5,315 nt of DNA, from positions 1 to 5,315 of the forward strand of contig PMMJ01000347.1 in the NCBI GenBank assembly GCA_003162255.1, read 5' to 3'. This DNA comes from Acidobacteriaceae bacterium. Lineage in GTDB: Bacteria > Acidobacteriota > Terriglobia > Terriglobales > Acidobacteriaceae. Positions 1-5,315 of the stretch are shown piece after piece (the first letter of the stretch is position 1; each line of letters starts with the position of its first letter). The notes under the pieces were generated by a model. The model searched no databases. It was not told the DNA's origin and saw only the letters and a program-made list of their open reading frames with translations. The translations under genes were made by a program, and so were the position numbers.

Positions 1-857
1 TTGAAGAAGATGCCGTTGACGATGCCCTCGACGGCCTGGTCGATTGGCGCGTCGTCGAACACGATGTTGGCCGCCTTGCCGCCGAGTTCGAGCGTAAGCT
101 TTTTGCCCGTGCCGACGCAAAGTTGCGCGAGTTGCTTGCCGATCTCGGTCGAGCCGGTAAACGCAATCTTGTTCACGTCCGCATGCTTGACCAGCGGCGA
201 GCCGCACGTTTCGCCAAAACCAGTGATGACGTTGACCACGCCCTTCGGCAGACCAACTTCGTCGAACCACTTCGCGAGTTCAAGCACTGTGAGCGGCGTC
301 TGCTCCGCCGGCTTAAGCACACAAGTGCATCCCGCAGCCAGTGCGGGAGCCAGTTTCCACGCCGCCATCATCAATGGATAATTCCAGGGAATAATCTGGC
401 CGGCGACGCCCATCGGCTCTTTCAGCGAGAGGCTCATCGCGTTGTCCGGAACGGGATTCACATAGCCGACGACCTTCGTCGCCAGCCCGCCATAGTATTC
501 GAAGCACGTGGCCACGTCGGTGATGTCGAACTCAGCCTCAACAATGGGCTTGCCCGAGTTGCGGCATTCGAGCTCGGCGAGCATGGACAGGTTCTGGCGC
601 ACCTTCTCGGCTAGGCGAAAAAGAACGCGCCCACGTTCCTGCGCCGTGCTGGTCGCCCACGGACCTTCCTCAAACGCGGCCTTGGCAGCCGCGACCGCGC
701 GGTTAACGTCGTCAGCGTTCGCGTCGGGAACCTGGGCGATCACCTCTTCGGTTGACGGATCATAGACGGGAAACGTCTTGTTCGTCTTGCTCGCAAGCCA
801 CTCGCCATTAATCAGCATCGAATAAGTCTTGACATCAGTTGTAACTCTACCAGGCAT
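1..857 (-). CDS. NAD(P)-dependent aldehyde dehydrogenase, betaine-aldehyde/aminoaldehyde dehydrogenase-like (N-terminal part; cut by left edge)
   Basis: This gene encodes a cytoplasmic aldehyde dehydrogenase that oxidises an aldehyde to its acid with NAD(P)+. The frame is open from the ATG at 857 to the left edge, giving 285 of the roughly 490 residues usual for the family. Visible motifs are the coenzyme-fold PWN at residues 157-159 (Asn159 matches the oxyanion-hole Asn), KPAE at 182-185 (the Lys and Glu that bind the adenosine ribose), FTGST at 233-237, and ELGGK starting at the general-base Glu257. The catalytic cysteine lies beyond the window. Stretches such as SGKPIVEAEFDITDVATCFEYY and KEPMGVAGQIIPWNYPLMMAAWK resemble betaine-aldehyde and aminoaldehyde dehydrogenases, so an amino-aldehyde substrate is plausible but inferred. 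The start is supported by GGAGGA three bases upstream and by the usual position of the INGEW segment. It follows the permease by 20 bases, so the two are probably co-transcribed. Confidence 0.95.
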   Translation of the reverse strand, partial: MPGRVTTDVKTYSMLINGEWLASKTNKTFPVYDPSTEEVIAQVPDANADDVNRAVAAAKAAFEEGPWATSTAQERGRVLFRLAEKVRQNLSMLAELECRNSGKPIVEAEFDITDVATCFEYYGGLATKVVGYVNPVPDNAMSLSLKEPMGVAGQIIPWNYPLMMAAWKLAPALAAGCTCVLKPAEQTPLTVLELAKWFDEVGLPKGVVNVITGFGETCGSPLVKHADVNKIAFTGSTEIGKQLAQLCVGTGKKLTLELGGKAANIVFDDAPIDQAVEGIVNGIFF

Positions 858-860
858 AAG

Positions 861-866
861 TCCTCC
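861..866 (-). promoter_or_regulatory. Shine-Dalgarno sequence of the aldehyde dehydrogenase gene
   Basis: On the minus strand GGAGGA precedes the ATG at 857 by three bases. It is the strongest ribosome-binding site in the window, and it sits inside the 20-base gap after the permease TAG. This fixes the dehydrogenase start. It also suggests independent, efficient translation initiation within a shared transcript, rather than reliance on ribosomes coming from the permease. The spacing is a little shorter than ideal. Confidence 0.75.
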
Positions 867-877
867 GGAAGTCACTT

Positions 878-2290
878 CTATTTAACCACCGCTGCCTGCG
901 GTGGTTTCAGCCGCCCGTAAACAAAAAAGAAGAATGCGGCCAGCACCAGAAAAAACAGCGTAAAGCCGGACATCTTCGCCTCATACCTCCAGACCGAAGT
1001 AATCTGCTTGGCCGGAAAAAACGCCAATACGATTCCCAGCGCCGTGGTCACGAAACCGCAGACTCCGGAAACAATCAGCTTGCCGCGGCCATAGCGCCCG
1101 CCGGACAACTCGCCCCTCACGCCAAATTTCAGCAGCGCCGCAAATACATACAGGAACGGCACCAGTTGCAGAACGACCGCGAGGGAAAGCATGGTCTGAA
1201 AGGCTTCCTGCACCCCGCCCGAGGCGTAGAAATTGATGACGATCAAGATAAGCGATACGATCGCCTGCACGATCAGCGCTGCGTAGGGCGTTCTATACTT
1301 AGGATGAACTCTGCCGAGCCACGAGGGCATGTACGAATCAAGTCCGGCAACAAAAGGGATTCGCGCCGATCCGCCCATCCAAGCCGAACCAATCCCCGCG
1401 ATCGACAGGCTCAGCAGCAACGCAAACGGGGTAACGATCCACGCCACGCCGACTTTGCCGGCCATATGGCTCACGGCCTGAACAATGCCCTGCAACACGC
1501 TAATGTCATTCTTGCCGACCGCAACCAGCAGAGTCAGCGTCGCTCCGATATAAAGCAACCCGGAAATCACGCCGCCCCATGCCACCGCGCCCGGCAATGT
1601 TTTCTGCGGATCCTTGATTTCATCCCCCATCACCGAAGCCAGTTCAAGGCCCACCAGGCCGAAGCAAATCACACCGAACGAATTCAGAACGAACCGCGGA
1701 TCCGGCGGAATCCGAAAATCAGCGGATGTTACGGTCGTGCCAAAACGCGACCAGACCGTGAAGCCCAAACCGATCAGAACCGCAGCCGCGATGAACGTTC
1801 CAATGGCGCCCAGGTTGTTGAGCCACTTTCCCACGCCCAGTCCGACAATGTTCACGAGCGTCAACAGCACCAGTAGCGACACGGAAGCGGCCATTGCGAA
1901 GGTCTTATTGTCTGCGAGCGCCGCGTGCCCCGCGCCCATCGCAAACACTGTCACTCCGACGAAATACAACATCACCGTCGGCACATACAGCATGTTATTC
2001 GTCCAGTAACACCAGCCCGATAAAAATCCGTGAAAGTCGCCAAATACTTCCTTTGCCCACAAATACACGCCGCCCTCGCCCGGGTAGCGATGCGCGAGTT
2101 CGATCACCGCGATCCCCTGCGGCCAGAAGAACAGGAGCAGCGAAATGATCCAAAGCCAGACAGTCACGCCGCCGTTGGCAGCAATGCTCGGGACAACGTT
2201 GAGATTGAAAACCGCAACGACAAACAACAACACTAAGTCAAAGCGTCCAAGGACGCGTTTTAGGTGCGGCTGGTTAGGATCAGAAGTCAT
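878..2290 (-). CDS. APC-superfamily amino acid permease/antiporter, 12 membrane segments
   Basis: This 470-residue inner-membrane protein is a secondary transporter of amino acids or amines in the APC superfamily. About twelve hydrophobic segments can be read, near residues 17-37, 43-65, 88-117, 131-152, 159-180, 201-221, 233-257, 281-302, 335-353, 364-388, 404-425 and 441-459. Glycine-rich breaks in segment 1 (SIAANGG, 35-41) and segment 6 (FGLVGLE, 210-216) match the unwound substrate-binding helices of the LeuT-like fold. The conserved RYPGEGGVYLWAKEVFG (68-84) and the GW-YWTNN stretch (92-99) after segment 2 resemble amino acid transporters related to glutamate/GABA exchangers. The loop after segment 6 has the usual GDEIKDPQKTLPGA (222-235). 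The substrate cannot be read from sequence. The ATG at 2290 has no good Shine-Dalgarno sequence and sits at the end of an octamer repeat run. The gene lies 97 bases after the aminotransferase and 20 bases before the dehydrogenase. Confidence 0.94.
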   Translation of the reverse strand: MTSDPNQPHLKRVLGRFDLVLLFVVAVFNLNVVPSIAANGGVTVWLWIISLLLFFWPQGIAVIELAHRYPGEGGVYLWAKEVFGDFHGFLSGWCYWTNNMLYVPTVMLYFVGVTVFAMGAGHAALADNKTFAMAASVSLLVLLTLVNIVGLGVGKWLNNLGAIGTFIAAAVLIGLGFTVWSRFGTTVTSADFRIPPDPRFVLNSFGVICFGLVGLELASVMGDEIKDPQKTLPGAVAWGGVISGLLYIGATLTLLVAVGKNDISVLQGIVQAVSHMAGKVGVAWIVTPFALLLSLSIAGIGSAWMGGSARIPFVAGLDSYMPSWLGRVHPKYRTPYAALIVQAIVSLILIVINFYASGGVQEAFQTMLSLAVVLQLVPFLYVFAALLKFGVRGELSGGRYGRGKLIVSGVCGFVTTALGIVLAFFPAKQITSVWRYEAKMSGFTLFFLVLAAFFFFVYGRLKPPQAAVVK

Positions 2291-2323
2291 CGGATTATCG
2301 GGTCACCGGGTGATCGGGCCATC
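2284..2323 (-). repeat. Octamer repeat run (five copies, consensus GATNACCC) spanning the permease start codon
   Basis: Read on the minus strand from 2323 downwards, five consecutive octamers are GATGGCCC, GATCACCC, GGTGACCC, GATAATCC and GATGACTT. They drift from a consensus near GATNACCC but keep exact 8-base phase. The ATG of the permease (2290-2288) is inside the last unit. An 8-base period is out of phase with codons, so the regularity does not arise from coding. An opposed run of the same unit lies at 2349-2388. Degenerate octamer arrays of this look are, as I recall, frequent between genes in Acidobacteriota; that association is from memory and was not checked. Confidence 0.72.
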
Positions 2324-2383
2324 TGCCCCGCCCGGATCTCGGGTTTTCAATCTCCCGATGACCCGATGGCAAGATGACCCGAT
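2297..2383. repeat. Imperfect inverted repeat in the aminotransferase-permease gap
   Basis: The arm 2297-2323 and the reverse complement of 2357-2383 share ATCGGGTCA, then seven unmatched bases, then ATCGGG, two unmatched bases and ATC, in identical spacing. The 33-base centre (2324-2356) is G+C rich at its left end. In the transcript this could form a long interrupted hairpin between the aminotransferase stop codon and the permease start codon. Because both arms are made of repeating octamers, they can also pair in shifted registers. No run of U follows on the transcribed strand, so a simple intrinsic terminator is unlikely. An RNA-stability, attenuation or REP-like role is inference. Confidence 0.65.
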
Positions 2384-2388
2384 TTGAC
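2349..2388 (+). repeat. Second octamer repeat run, opposite orientation, reaching the aminotransferase stop codon
   Basis: On the plus strand, in exact 8-base phase from 2349, the units are AATCTCCC, GATGACCC, GATGGCAA, GATGACCC and a decayed GATTTGAC. Two units are perfect GATGACCC. The run is head-to-head with the one at 2284-2323, with a 25-base non-repetitive centre (2324-2348) between them. It ends at the aminotransferase stop codon (TAG, 2390-2388 on the minus strand), so the repeats nearly fill the gap between the two genes. Confidence 0.68.
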
Positions 2389-3767
2389 TAGTGCGTTGCC
2401 ACCGCTCCCAAGCGCTCGTGTTGCGCCGCTGCCAGCGATTCGGCAACATCGGCAAATGCCGCCAGGTGCTGATCGATGTCGGCGTCGGTGTGCTGCACCG
2501 AGATCGTCCACTGCTCATCCCACCAATAAGGCTGCGCCATGACGCCGCGATTCACCATGCCGAACCAGTAATGCCGCCACAAATCCACATCGATCGGCAG
2601 CCAGTCGCGGTAGTTGCGAATCTCCTTCGGATACAACATCAGCGCGCCGTTCGCGCCCGCGCTCGCAATGTACCCCTGCAAGCCGACTTTAGCGACCGTC
2701 TTCTTATATCCATCGACGAGCTTGCTGCTAAGCCTCCCGATGAGCGTGTAGTTATCCCGGGTAAGGACTTCGCGGAAAGTCGCAATACCCGCCGCCATCG
2801 AAATCGGGTTCGTGTTATAAGTGCCGCCGTGGAACACTCTGTGGTCCGAGATCAAACCCATGACTCGCTTATGCGCGCCGAACGCCGCCAGAGGGAATCC
2901 GCCGCCAATCGACTTCGCCAGGCAAATCATATCCGGCGCCACGCCAAAGTATTCCGAAGCGCCGCCCCAGCAGAGTTTTGCGCCCGTCTTGACTTCGTCG
3001 AAGATCAGCAGCGCGCCGTACTTATCGCAGAGCGCCCGCAGCCCTTCCAGAAATCCTTTCTCCGGCATGCAGAGGCCAACGTTCATCATGATCGGTTCCA
3101 GGATGATGGCCGCCACTTCATTCGGATTCTCTCTGAACCGGCGTTCCACCGTTTCCAGATCATTGAACGTAGCAATCAGCACATTTGCGATGCTCGTCTT
3201 CGGCACACCGGCCCCGCCCGACACAGGTTTCGGATTCTTGATATCGCCGAAATCGTCGGCCGGCGGATGAGGTTTCACGCTTACCAGCGCTGCATCGTGC
3301 AGTCCGTGGTAGCCACCTTCAAACTTGATGATTTTGTCGCGTCCAGTCGCGGCGCGGGCAAGACGAATGGTGTGCATGGTGGCTTCCGTGCCGCTGTTGC
3401 CGAAGCGGCACATCTCGATAGGAAAACGCGTGCAGATTTCTTCCGCCAGTTCCCATTCCAGGTTGTGCGGCATGCCGTAAGCGGTGCCCTTGTGCAGTCG
3501 CCCCTCCACGGCTTTGATCACGGCCGGATGCGAATGCCCCGCCATGAGCGTTCCAAAACATAGATTGTGGTCGATATATTCGTTACCATCAAGATCGCTG
3601 AACTTGCTGCCCGATGCCTCAGACACAAAAATCGGATACGGATCATAAGCGCGGTAGTTACTAGCCACGCCCAAGGGCAGACGCTTCAAGTTCTTCTTAT
3701 GCGCTTCGGCGGACTTCGGAGTGCGGCGCTCGAACGTGTCGAGCTCTTTTTGCAATGCGGGGTACAT
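2388..3767 (-). CDS. PLP-dependent class III aminotransferase, glutamate-1-semialdehyde aminomutase-like
   Basis: This cytoplasmic fold-type I PLP enzyme (459 residues) should transfer or shift an amino group. Visible motifs, numbered from the ATG at 3767, are the phosphate-binding NSGTEA (124-129), GGYHG (151-155, aromatic ring over the cofactor), DEVKTG (257-262, Asp257 pairing with the pyridine nitrogen), AKSIGGG with Schiff-base Lys285, and GGTYNTNP (314-321, Thr316 for the phosphate). An N-terminal NYRAYDPYPIFV (37-48) resembles the segment that in beta-amino acid aminotransferases carries a carboxylate-binding Arg. The family includes glutamate-1-semialdehyde aminomutase, but a location beside a permease and an aldehyde dehydrogenase favours catabolism over heme synthesis. 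A longer reading from TTG at 3779 is possible. The ATG is preferred because GGAG (3777-3774) ends six bases before it, and that motif would lie inside the longer version. The exact substrate is unknown. Confidence 0.94.
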   Translation of the reverse strand: MYPALQKELDTFERRTPKSAEAHKKNLKRLPLGVASNYRAYDPYPIFVSEASGSKFSDLDGNEYIDHNLCFGTLMAGHSHPAVIKAVEGRLHKGTAYGMPHNLEWELAEEICTRFPIEMCRFGNSGTEATMHTIRLARAATGRDKIIKFEGGYHGLHDAALVSVKPHPPADDFGDIKNPKPVSGGAGVPKTSIANVLIATFNDLETVERRFRENPNEVAAIILEPIMMNVGLCMPEKGFLEGLRALCDKYGALLIFDEVKTGAKLCWGGASEYFGVAPDMICLAKSIGGGFPLAAFGAHKRVMGLISDHRVFHGGTYNTNPISMAAGIATFREVLTRDNYTLIGRLSSKLVDGYKKTVAKVGLQGYIASAGANGALMLYPKEIRNYRDWLPIDVDLWRHYWFGMVNRGVMAQPYWWDEQWTISVQHTDADIDQHLAAFADVAESLAAAQHERLGAVATH

Positions 3768-3773
3768 CGTGAT

Positions 3774-3777
3774 CTCC
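3774..3777 (-). promoter_or_regulatory. Shine-Dalgarno GGAG deciding the aminotransferase start
   Basis: On the minus strand GGAG is followed by ATCACG and then the ATG at 3767, a six-base spacer. The in-frame TTG at 3779-3777 overlaps this motif and has no purine-rich site in front of it. The ATG is therefore the likely start, which makes the protein four residues shorter than the maximal reading frame. Confidence 0.7.
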
Positions 3778-3788
3778 AATAAGACTCA

Positions 3789-3801
3789 GGCCGGATCGGC
3801 C
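3789..3801. other. Small hairpin upstream of the aminotransferase
   Basis: GGCCG, a three-base loop GAT, then CGGCC form a perfect five-base-pair stem in the leader of the aminotransferase, ending about 11 bases before its Shine-Dalgarno sequence. It could be part of the leader structure or an operator-like palindrome. It is short enough to be chance in a G+C-rich gap. Confidence 0.35.
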
Positions 3802-3816
3802 ATTAGATTAGACCCT

Positions 3817-3834
3817 GGGCGGGATGAACCGCCC
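3817..3834 (-). terminator. Possible weak terminator or attenuator hairpin after the receptor gene
   Basis: On the minus strand GGGCGG, loop TTCATC, CCGCCC gives a perfect six-base-pair G+C stem about 30 bases after the receptor stop codon. This is where a terminator would separate the receptor from the aminotransferase operon. The bases after it (AGGGTCTAATC) are not a U-tract, so intrinsic termination would be poor. Readthrough, pausing or 3' end protection are alternatives. Confidence 0.35.
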
Positions 3835-3865
3835 GTGGATTCGTTTGTTGTACTGTTCTTTCAAG

Positions 3866-5315
3866 CTAGAAGTAAAACTTCAATGCAAACTGCGCCAGAC
3901 GTGGGTCTTTGACCTGGGTGACCTGGCCAAACTGAGAACCGTCAGTAATGTTGCCGTCCGGGTTATAGAACTGTGTGTGATTGAAGACGTTGAATAGCTC
4001 GGCGCGAAATTCGAAGCGCGTACGCTCGTTGACCGGAATGTTTTTCATGACGGCAAAATCAGTTTCGCTGATGCCTGGGCCGCAGCAGATCGTGCGCGGC
4101 GCGTTGCCGACAGTACCAAAGATCCCGGACTCACTGAAAATCGAGCTGTTGTTGAAATAGTAATTGCTGTTGCTTTGCGGCCTTTGCCACGAGAAGGCAG
4201 CGATCTGGTTGGGCTCGCCCGGATACTCGAAGTCCGCGCTGTTCATCAGCTCATTGTCGGAGGATGACGTGATGCGAATCGGAAATCCTGTCTGGTAAGT
4301 CGTAACCCCCGACACCGCCCAGTTGTCGAGCAGTTTCCCGGCAACGCCGCTGTACTTTCTAATCGGCGGTTCCCAGTAGTAGCTAATGACAAAGCGGTGA
4401 CGCGCGTCGAAGAGCGACGGCCCATAATTATGAGCGCCCGGCAGCGGATCCAATATTCCTTCGAAGCTAGAGGCTTCGTCGATGGACTTACTCCAGGTAT
4501 AGGCTGCGGTAAATTGAAGCCCGCGCGCAAACCGTTTCTCCAACGATACCTGCAAAGAGTTATAGGCCGAACTGGCAATCGTGTCCTGAGCGAAGATGCT
4601 GGTGAACACCGGAATGCCGCTGGCAGGACATCCGGCTCCGGTCGTTGGATTGCACTGCGGCGACGAGTATGGGCGCAGCCCTACAAAGTTCAACGTTTGG
4701 CCTGATCCGGCGACAACCGTGCCGTTGGGCATATGGAAACCCCCGCCCGCGGAACTGGTGAATCCGCTCGGGACTGTGACAACGTACGGTGCGTCTTCTC
4801 CGAATTGGCCGCAACTGACCAGATCGCCAATGCCATCTGTAACGTTGTTAGGATTCGCCGTTGCGATGGCAGTGATATCCACGCAAGTCTGCGGATTCGA
4901 GTAATTGATGTCATGCGTTGCCAACAGGCGGTGCCCTTGCGATCCCACGTAGCCGACCTCCAGCTTCGTGTCTTTAGCTAACTCGCGCTGGATGGTCAAG
5001 TTGTACTGGGCGGAATACTGCGAACGCATGTGCGGCTGGAAATCGCCAAACAGATCGATCGGCTCGAATGTCGCCCAATCCTGAGTGTTTCCTCGTTTGG
5101 GAGTGATGACTCCGTTAAACGGATTCAGATAAGTGGTAGCGCCGTCCTGGCCCAGGAAAGGCAGGTTAAACTGCGTCTCATTGACGGTAGTGCTCCCGCC
5201 AAAGGGCGGTTCAGCGCCGAATTGTGCGAGCACGAGCTGTTCGATGGGGTTGTAGAAGAGCCCCCAGCCAGCGCGAATGCTGGTCTTGCCGGAACTGCCC
5301 GGGCTCCAGGCAATG
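3866..5315 (-). CDS. TonB-dependent outer-membrane receptor, Oar-like (C-terminal 482 residues; cut by right edge)
   Basis: This is the beta-barrel part of a large outer-membrane receptor of the TonB-dependent, Oar-like type, which takes up or binds large nutrients such as glycans or peptides. The frame is open from the right edge to the TAG at 3866; whole proteins of this type are usually about 1,000-1,200 residues, with a signal peptide, a carboxypeptidase-regulatory-like domain and a plug before the barrel, all outside the window. Family signatures, numbered from the first complete codon, are GKTSIRAGWGLFYNP (about 9-23), YTWSKSID (272-279), FDARHRFVISYYWEPP (302-317), QTGFPI (341-346), GNAPR (403-407), RFEFRAELFNVFNHTQF (433-449) and DPRLAQFALKFYF at the end. 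The final aromatic Phe is the outer-membrane assembly signal. Six cysteines fall in the loops and turns. The ligand cannot be inferred. Confidence 0.94.
   Translation of the reverse strand, partial: IAWSPGSSGKTSIRAGWGLFYNPIEQLVLAQFGAEPPFGGSTTVNETQFNLPFLGQDGATTYLNPFNGVITPKRGNTQDWATFEPIDLFGDFQPHMRSQYSAQYNLTIQRELAKDTKLEVGYVGSQGHRLLATHDINYSNPQTCVDITAIATANPNNVTDGIGDLVSCGQFGEDAPYVVTVPSGFTSSAGGGFHMPNGTVVAGSGQTLNFVGLRPYSSPQCNPTTGAGCPASGIPVFTSIFAQDTIASSAYNSLQVSLEKRFARGLQFTAAYTWSKSIDEASSFEGILDPLPGAHNYGPSLFDARHRFVISYYWEPPIRKYSGVAGKLLDNWAVSGVTTYQTGFPIRITSSSDNELMNSADFEYPGEPNQIAAFSWQRPQSNSNYYFNNSSIFSESGIFGTVGNAPRTICCGPGISETDFAVMKNIPVNERTRFEFRAELFNVFNHTQFYNPDGNITDGSQFGQVTQVKDPRLAQFALKFYF

Larger units (their letters stand above)
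3768..3865. other. 98-base gap between receptor and aminotransferase; no clear promoter
   Basis: This gap should hold the promoter of the aminotransferase-permease-dehydrogenase unit if the unit is transcribed separately from the receptor. A minus-strand TTGAAA at 3864-3859 could serve as a -35 box, but the hexamers 16-18 bases downstream (AATCCA and neighbours) are poor -10 boxes. Apart from the two hairpins and the GGAG site, nothing recognisable is present. Confidence 0.4.

Noticed and set aside
123..614. A 163-codon open frame on the plus strand, with shorter ones around it.
   Set aside because: It lies antisense to the aldehyde dehydrogenase, which has all expected motifs in an unbroken frame on the other strand.
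1166..1876. A 236-codon open frame on the plus strand.
   Set aside because: It is antisense to the permease membrane segments. The product is highly charged and low in complexity, with no family resemblance.
2243..2256. Near-perfect palindrome GCGTCC-AA-GGACGC.
   Set aside because: It lies in the permease coding sequence over Arg-Val-Leu-Gly-Arg codons. A two-base loop is too small for a hairpin, and nothing else suggests an operator there.
2291..2387. The inverted repeat as an intrinsic terminator or a CRISPR array.
   Set aside because: No U-tract follows the stem on the transcribed strand. The units are 8 bases, contiguous and without unique spacers, which does not match CRISPR.
2391..3563. 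A 390-codon open frame on the plus strand.
   Set aside because: It is antisense to the whole aminotransferase, whose motifs are intact. Its translation is rich in Arg and His with no recognisable domain, as expected for the complement of a G+C-rich gene.
4246..4904. Several 80-110-codon frames on both strands inside the receptor region.
   Set aside because: They overlap the clearly coding receptor frame, have no good start sites and show no domain features.
3866..5233. Reading the receptor as a complete 455-residue protein starting at 5233.
   Set aside because: That start is a GTG (Val) inside a conserved barrel segment. The frame stays open with family-like sequence to the right edge, so the gene is a fragment cut by the window.

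Overview
The window carries four protein-coding genes, all on the minus strand, in the transcribed order TonB-dependent outer-membrane receptor (cut by the right edge), class III aminotransferase, APC-family amino acid permease, aldehyde dehydrogenase (cut by the left edge). No RNA gene, insertion sequence, CRISPR array or phage gene is visible, and no stretch longer than about 100 bases lacks a gene. The source is most likely a member of the Acidobacteriota. The main reason is the receptor's C-terminal half, which has the motif set of the large Oar-like receptor family abundant in that phylum (YTWSKS, FDARHRF, QTGFPI, GNAPR, FRAELFNVFNHTQF and a terminal DPRLAQFALKFYF). The moderately high G+C and an intergenic octamer repeat fit but do not prove this. 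The phylum call is inference.

Layout from high to low coordinates. 3866-5315: the last 482 residues of the receptor. 3768-3865: a 98-base gap with two small hairpins and no convincing promoter. 2388-3767: the aminotransferase, best started at an ATG with a GGAG ribosome-binding site. 2291-2387: a 97-base gap filled mostly by two opposed runs of a degenerate 8-base unit; one run extends across the permease start codon. 878-2290: the permease. 858-877: a 20-base gap with a strong Shine-Dalgarno sequence. 1-857: the first 285 residues of the aldehyde dehydrogenase, ending before its catalytic cysteine.

The last three genes read as a catabolic unit. The permease would import an amino acid or amine (or exchange it), the PLP enzyme would transaminate it or shift its amino group, and the NAD(P)-dependent dehydrogenase, which resembles betaine-aldehyde/aminoaldehyde dehydrogenases, would oxidise the resulting aldehyde. 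A GABA, polyamine, beta-amino acid or similar substrate would fit, but the sequence alone does not fix it. The receptor may be an upstream neighbour without a functional link. The least ordinary element is the octamer repeat between aminotransferase and permease, which can fold in RNA and appears to include the permease start codon. No clearly new multi-gene system is visible.
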